Of a stretch of DNA of 64,000 nucleotides, positions 58,801 through 64,000 are shown one piece after another; positions within the stretch are counted from its first letter, which is position 1; every line of letters starts with the position of its first letter. The notes under the pieces are model-generated. The model did not search any database. It saw nothing but the letters and a program-made list of their open reading frames with translations, and was not told where the DNA came from. The stretch comes from Colias croceus (Eukaryota > Arthropoda > Insecta > Lepidoptera > Pieridae): assembly GCF_905220415.1 (NCBI RefSeq), contig NC_059537.1:8811622-8875621 (forward strand), read 5' to 3'. Made by a program: the position numbers and the translations under genes.

Positions 58801-61800
58801 TACAAGTAATTTTAAGATTTCATTGTACTGATAAACCATACTTAACATAATAAACAATTTCTGAATTGAAGAACTGACGTCGCTACAATTTTGTGTCAAT
58901 AAACCTTTTTTCTTTTTAAATACTAGAGACGTTACTCTAAAAATCGAAATCTGACATCTAGAATCGAATGCATTGATTACTTGTGAATAAAAATCATCAT
59001 AAATTAATAAATTCGATTGACAAATGTTTCAAATCCGTATCGACTAATTCACTTTAATCGATGTTTTTAAGCAGGTTACTTCTCTACGAAGATAAAATTG
59101 ATAGACGTCAAATGTTGCCTATTAAATTGGCTCGACTATAATAATGAAGACAACTATGTCTGTATTTTCCAAATTACCTGTGTATAATCTGGTTGCGAGG
59201 GGTGGTGGTTGCGTATGTCGGGCGGGCGCGGCTCGTGGTGCGCGTGCGAGGGGCGTGGCTCCCGCCGCTCGTGCCCGTACCGCTCGCGGCGCACGTCCCG
59301 CACGTCGCGACTGTCCCGCTCCCGCACATCTCTGGGGTCGCGCGTGTCCCGGCCGTCACGCATATCTCTTTGATCCCGCTTATCTCTCGAGTCACGCATG
59401 TCCCGAGAGTCCCGCATTTCTCGCGAGTCACGCACGTCTCTGGGATCGCGCATGTCCCGCGGGTCACGCACGTCTCTGGGATCGCGTACGTCTCTGGGAT
59501 CGCGTACGTCTCTGGGATCGCGTAAGTCTCTAGGATCGCGCACGTCTCTAGGATCACGCACTTCTCTTGGATCGCGCATATCCCGCATTGGTCTAGCGTA
59601 CGCTTGCGACGCATTCCCCGAAGATGCCGGCCGCGCTGCGTAAGCTGGATGCGGACCGTTCGGCCGCACGTACCCGTTGTTGTAAGCGTGATTTGGTACT
59701 GGTTGTCTTGGCTGTGGAATTATATAATTTCAGTAAAGCCATAATAAAATATTTTACATGCAACATAATCCAAATCAAGTATAGACAAATAGAAATAACT
59801 CACCTCAAGTCGAGAAGCTTTGCGTTGTTCTTGATCTTCATTCAACACTGAAGTTATTATGCTCTTCAAACGATCTTCAAAATTGATCACTTTAGGTGAT
59901 TCCTGCACTTTAGTGACCACGTTGAGCGGCTTCTGTGACTTGACGGGCGAATGACGCGACAGCGGCGTCACTTGACCGCTTCGCTGCGGCGGTATTTGTG
60001 AACGATGTATCGGAAGAGCTGCCTTTTGTTGCCTGCAAAAAAGTAAACGTCAATACATTTTTTTTAAATGATGAAGTGCAATACTTTTATTGTATAAAAG
60101 TCGAAAGTTACCTGTGATCAGCATGTCGATCTGGGTCTTTTATATATCCATTCACAATAACATTTGGTTTGGTTATTTTTCCAGCTTCTATTTGTCGCCC
60201 CGTTTCTAGTATTTTCTGGGCCAAGATCTCAGGGTTCTGTTCCTCAATTTTGCCAACATCTGGCACATCTGGCCAATCCTGGGATCTGGACCGATGGTCT
60301 CGAGATTTTCTCGGTTTCGAGTTCACTGTGTGCGGTTTAACAGTCGCTACAGGCACTGTCGGCGTCGGTGCTTTTTGTTGTTCACTTGCCTTCTCCATTT
60401 GAATGATTTCATTTTGCAAGTGACCAACTTGTGCGTGTAACCGTTTCCTATGTGCTAATGTGGCCGATATTTCTTTCAATATGCAATCGTGCGCTATACT
60501 CTGCGTGATCTCAACGTCGGGCGGTATGTGCCCTAGCTGTCTATACTTTTCAGTTATCTCAAATGTTCTTTGCTTTACAAGCATAGCTTGTTCTACTTCT
60601 ATATTATTTACCTGAAAGAAAAAATGGTCATAAGTAAATTGATATTTACATTGAATGCTTATACATATAATTAATTAACGATGAATATTTTGAAATAGAT
60701 TACCTGAGCCTGCAGTTTGCTGGCTTTACTTTGAAGCTCTTTATGCCTTCCCACAATTTCCTTTGCCTTCGCCAAAAGATCAACCGTATTATTAGCGTGA
60801 ATACCCAATTCACTCATGCGCGCTTTCAATAATGCCACACTGTCGCTAATAAGAACACTTATTTGTTTATCCAACTGAGAGGCTCTTGATTTTAATTTTT
60901 GGTTTCTTTCCTGAAAAATTAATAAAGCATTATTAATTATATTTAAAAATGATGCGGTCATTATCATAACTTAATAAACATAATATTATTTATTACTTTA
61001 AATTGTAAAAGTACAAAGTCTCAGTCGTTTACCTTCTCCTTATCGATCTGGTTGCGTATCTCGAGCGCGTACTCGGGCGAGTTCATGCGCGCGATGAAGG
61101 CGAGGTACTGGTCGCGGAACATGTCGAGCAGCAGCTGCAGGCTGTAGGGCGTGTGCGGCGAGCGCGGGATCTCCAGCTCCGAGTGCAGCCGCTCCGGCGA
61201 CTGCAGCTGCACGCCCAGCGCCGACAGCCGCTGCTCCACGCACCCGGGCGGCGGCGCCGTCACCTGACCGCCGCACCGCACAAACACTCGTATAGATATT
61301 GTCATAACAAACGCTAAGTGCTTTCGTTACAAAAAGCATTTGCAGCTTGGCAATCGTTATAAAAAATTGTATATAATAATTGTATATAATATTTAAAGGA
61401 ATAATATAAAAAAGCAACACATGAAAAACATCAGGCTATTTTATTTTTATGCTTCATTTACATGTCAAAGCGTGAATTTTGCAGAACAAAGTGCACTAAG
61501 TAATTATTATGATTATTTTTCCGACCCAAATATCGACCAATAGAATTGCACCATTCGACGTCACGTGGTACAACCTACATGGTATTATACTGATAATTTT
61601 TTGAAAATTTTCTCTGGTCGTTGACGTCAAACTGACAGGTTTAATTCAATTGTGAAATTATTGGCCGACATTTGGGACGGAAAAATAATCTCCCGAATAC
61701 CACACGAGCTTCAAAATTATCTGGCATTTCCCTCAAGGTTCCCTGCAAACAAATAAAGTCGTCAAGTTTTTCAGGAAAAATCACTCGCGCTTCGAGCTCG

Positions 61801-62216
61801 TGATTTTTTAGCCCTGACTAAAAACTTGACTCCTTCATTTGTTTGCAACGAACCTATCGGAAAATACCCGATAATTTTTAAGCTCTTGTGGTATTATAAG
61901 TGAATAACTGCAAATAAATCAAATCAAAACAGTATATCTCATTTAGTTGTTATGATATAAAAATGTTTACGTCCATCCTTTAGACTTTAGAAGAAGCATG
62001 TAATAAAATAATAAAATCAAAGGAACCTGGTGATTCGGTAAGTTAACGGTATTTAACTCACAGCGCCATTGTGTATAGTGGAGGCGAGCGTGGTGGAGTG
62101 CAGCAGGTCGAGGCCGGCGATGTTGGGTCGCGCGGCGCGGCGCCGCTTCGCCCGCGCCGCCCGCCGCCGCGCACCGCCCGCGCTCGCGCTGCGCTTCGTG
62201 CTGCGTCCGCGACGAT
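55845..62216 (-). CDS. grappa/DOT1L H3K79 methyltransferase, C-terminal part (5' partial)
   Basis: Nuclear chromatin regulator. Only the part after the catalytic domain is present. Exons, 5' to 3': 62062-62216, 61033-61263, 60704-60910, 60112-60611, 59804-60032, 59178-59711, 58122-58278, 57177-57410, 55845-56215 (about 872 codons, phases join). The first exon is a Lys/Arg-rich nucleosome-binding-type segment ending AGLDLLHSTTLAST. Next comes SPHTPYSLQLLLDMFRDQYL and a coiled coil (NQIDKEKERNQKLKSR, LLKARMSELGI, ELQSKASKLQAQ), as in the DOT1L region that binds AF10-type partners. Then come VINFEDRLKSIITSVLNEDQ, an RDPRDV hexapeptide array, ERLSGGARTIGDLVNGEIER, a Gly/Ala run, and RIAFRFDQIISFASTA before the stop at 55845. 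The SAM-dependent domain must be right of the window. Exons are very GC-rich against AT-rich introns. Confidence 0.9.
56216..57176. other. last grappa intron, nothing recognised
   Basis: AT-rich intron between exons 57177-57410 and 55845-56215. No element termini or extra exon seen. Confidence 0.45.
57411..58121. other. grappa intron, nothing recognised
   Basis: AT-rich intron of about 710 bp between exons 58122-58278 and 57177-57410. No repeat with termini recognised. Confidence 0.45.
58636..59140. mobile_element. MITE with TATAGTAGAGCC inverted ends, copy 2
   Basis: TTATAGTAGAGCCATTTTAA at the left and TTAAATTGGCTCGACTATAA at the right, about 505 bp. Collinear with 20946-21469 over its whole length with scattered substitutions and small indels (for example a ~14-bp ATAAATAAAAATAA difference). 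It lies in the grappa intron, about 38 bp from exon 59178-59711. Confidence 0.8.
59255..59597 (-). repeat. hexapeptide RDPRDV repeat in grappa (18-bp unit)
   Basis: Within exon 59178-59711 about 18 tandem hexapeptides of the form RD(P/S)RD(V/M/L) run on, grading into RERDSRDVRDV. At DNA level the unit is 18 bp (GCGATCCCAGAGACGTAC type). Near-identical units at 59461-59520 show recent expansion. Mixed Arg/Asp repeats occur in nuclear and splicing-associated proteins. The long plus-strand frames here are only the antisense of this repeat. Confidence 0.9.
61512..61689. mobile_element. 178-bp MITE with ATTATTTTTCCGACCC ends
   Basis: ATTATTTTTCCGACCCAAAT at the left and ATTTGGGACGGAAAAATAAT at the right; the arms continue to CGACCAATA / TATTGGCCG (about 31 bp). 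Intronic in grappa. Confidence 0.7.
61697..61898. mobile_element. ~200-bp foldback repeat with ~90-bp arms
   Basis: ATACCACACGAGCTTCAAAA ... GCAAACAAATAAAG ... GTCAAGTTTTT, mirrored by AAAAACTTGACTCCTTCATT ... GTTTGCAACGAACC ... TTTTTAAGCTCTTGTGGTAT. The centre is CGCGCTTCGAGCTCG. It starts within 10 bp of the preceding MITE. Intronic in grappa. Confidence 0.7.
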
Positions 62217-64000
62217 CTACACGCGACATCACATTTAATATAACACTTCATGTGATGTAAAGGGAATAAACGCTACACGACGAAAAGGATAAGAGTGCAG
62301 AGCGATGTAAAAATAAGCTATTGAAATGGGAAGAGAAAAGCTGATTGTTGAAATTGCAATCAAAAAGTACTTGCATAGTCATGGGCTTCCTGACGTTAGA
62401 GCAAATTAAGTGAAATAATTTAATTTTTTAATGATAGACATGCCTATATTAGGAATTGGTTTATTGTCTGTGAAACCAATTGGTGTCTGAAATCTGTTTT
62501 GCGATATTTTTTATTTAATTTTAAATGAGTGTGTAGACTTTGTAGGTGTGAACAGTGTAATGAAGTAAATAAGTTAAATGTGAGTATGTTTGTAGTATTT
62601 TCACTCTCACCACTTTCTAGTATTTTCAAACCATTATTGACAAAATTACTTTTCATAAATAAATTTTAGATCACACCTTCAAAGTAGTTAAATAAGCGAA
62701 TAATAATTTGTTCACTAAGGTAATTTTATTGAAACATGCTTAACCATAAAATTAAACAATTTATAAACCACAATGAAAATTAGATGAAGAAGTGAAAATA
62801 CACAAAGCATTTATTATATTCACAGTAAATAAGAAAATAACTCACTCACTAAGTAGTACTGTAAACAAATTATCATGCACTAAAACACCTACCAGTTAGC
62901 TAGCACAGAAAAGTTAAGTTTAGCTTTCAAGAAAAAACATCTAACAACATATTTGTATAAATCATTGTAGTGCTAAGCTGCTACTTCTAACTAAACAAAC
63001 CTGTCAAACAGAGGATGTCGGTAGTTTGATGAAGTTAACTTGATTATGACCATTTTAAATCTCTTAACAATACAACACTGAACGTAATTTTGAGTGATCC
63101 TCTGTAATCTTTAATTCAAAAATGTCTGTTTGAGATTCAAGGTTTCAATAAAACATCCAAACTGTTCAAAATAGTTTCAAATGAAACTGTGTCGATTGCC
63201 TCAAACAGATTGAATGATTCCATAATGTTGTGATAGAGGGACCATGAAACCGAGCATACTCTGACCGCTGTATGTTAAGCATAGCAGGAGTCCTGCGACA
63301 TAATTTTGAAGTAAGATTATAAATACATTATAGATTATACAGGTTTTTTTTATATAGAATAAATGTTGCTACATACGAATGCAATGTCAATGTTTTCTAA
63401 TGAAAAGGGCCAAAGGATAATAAATATTATTAGTTATTTAGGTAAATTACAACCATTATTGTAATTATTACCATTATAGTAAATAACTAAATAGCGACAT
63501 TTATTTTACGTAAACCTAGTCATCTTATTATAATATAAGCTATCCCAAAATTGAGCAAGTGTGGCGGTAAGGAGTTGTGTGAAACGGACATAATTTTGAT
63601 GTTAAATTAAATAGCATTTAAATGCTTTATAAAGTAGATTTTTTTTGAAATTGAGAATTTCCCATTTTTTTTGTCATCAACTTGCACCGCACTTGGCAAA
63701 TATTTTGGGATATTTTTGATATTATATATTTGGGTTGCTGCTTATAATGTGCATTACACTGTTTAAACACTAGTTATACGATTACAAGCATTTAATTGTT
63801 GTCAAAAAAATTTTTCGAACAACATACCACTATTACATAATATTATTGTTCATTTTATAATATTTTTATTCGATGTATATTATGGTATTATGCCTTAGTA
63901 AGTTAAGTTTATATTGTTTTAAACTGGACAAAAACTTGTCCCTGTCATTCAGGTTCATAACTGATATTTTCCTTCAGCATCATTTTTGTAGGATATCAAA
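62217..64000. other. grappa intron to window edge
   Basis: The acceptor of exon 62062-62216 (TGTAG|ATCGTCGC on minus) is at its left edge. No upstream exon was found in the remaining 1.78 kb, so this is intron. It contains a small inverted repeat near 63431-63492 (AGTTATTTA ... TAAATAACT) and otherwise nothing recognisable. Confidence 0.5.

Noticed and set aside
59144..59643. Long plus-strand frames rich in Ser/Arg/Gly opposite the grappa repeat exon
   Set aside because: They are the antisense of the RDPRDV coding repeat; the minus-strand frame has splice sites and conserved grappa sequence on both sides.

Overview
This is eukaryotic, insect DNA, almost certainly from a moth or butterfly. 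The evidence is five spliced genes with AT-rich introns, plus a dense load of non-autonomous Helitrons whose shared 3' end (a hairpin around GCGGGCGAAGCCGCGGG, then CTAG|T) is typical of Lepidoptera. Many MITE families, a tRNA-headed SINE, a P-type element with an 8-bp target duplication, pogo-like elements and a KRBA2/Ginger-like integrase gene are also present. I read exons by hand from conserved protein segments, splice sites and phase continuity. No search was run.

Layout. (1) 1405-19279, + strand: a giant coiled-coil gene of the MTCL/SOGA family (CG18304-like), 41 coding exons and about 2,320 codons. Its N-terminus lies left of the window. (2) 19848-36588, - strand: complete Cand1, the HEAT-repeat exchange factor of cullin-RING ligases, 24 coding exons and 1,254 aa. 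It is tail-to-tail with gene 1. (3) 37389-44511, + strand: complete DDX51-type DEAD-box helicase, 7 coding exons and 618 aa, head-to-head with Cand1. Its fifth intron carries an antisense KRBA2/Ginger-like gene and its sixth a pogo-like element nested in a Helitron. (4) 48172-49460, - strand: complete PLEKHJ1-like PH-domain gene, 4 exons and 343 aa. (5) 55845-62216, - strand: the C-terminal nine exons of grappa/DOT1L. The methyltransferase domain must lie right of the window. The genes have unrelated jobs (microtubules, cullin cycling, ribosome biogenesis, membrane/PH signalling, chromatin), so this is ordinary gene-dense euchromatin and not a pathway cluster.

Between and inside the genes, most sequence is introns and mobile elements. 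The most striking items are: an apparently perfect 292-bp inverted repeat with a 29-bp loop in a Cand1 intron; a 723-bp exon of the MTCL-like gene encoding a regularly spaced QT-motif array that resembles dynein light chain (LC8) docking arrays; a tandem duplication that copied an exon end, its donor site and an adjacent Helitron end; two nested insertions whose empty target sites survive elsewhere in the window; and pogo-like elements with iterated end motifs. I found no evidence of a wholly new enzymatic system.
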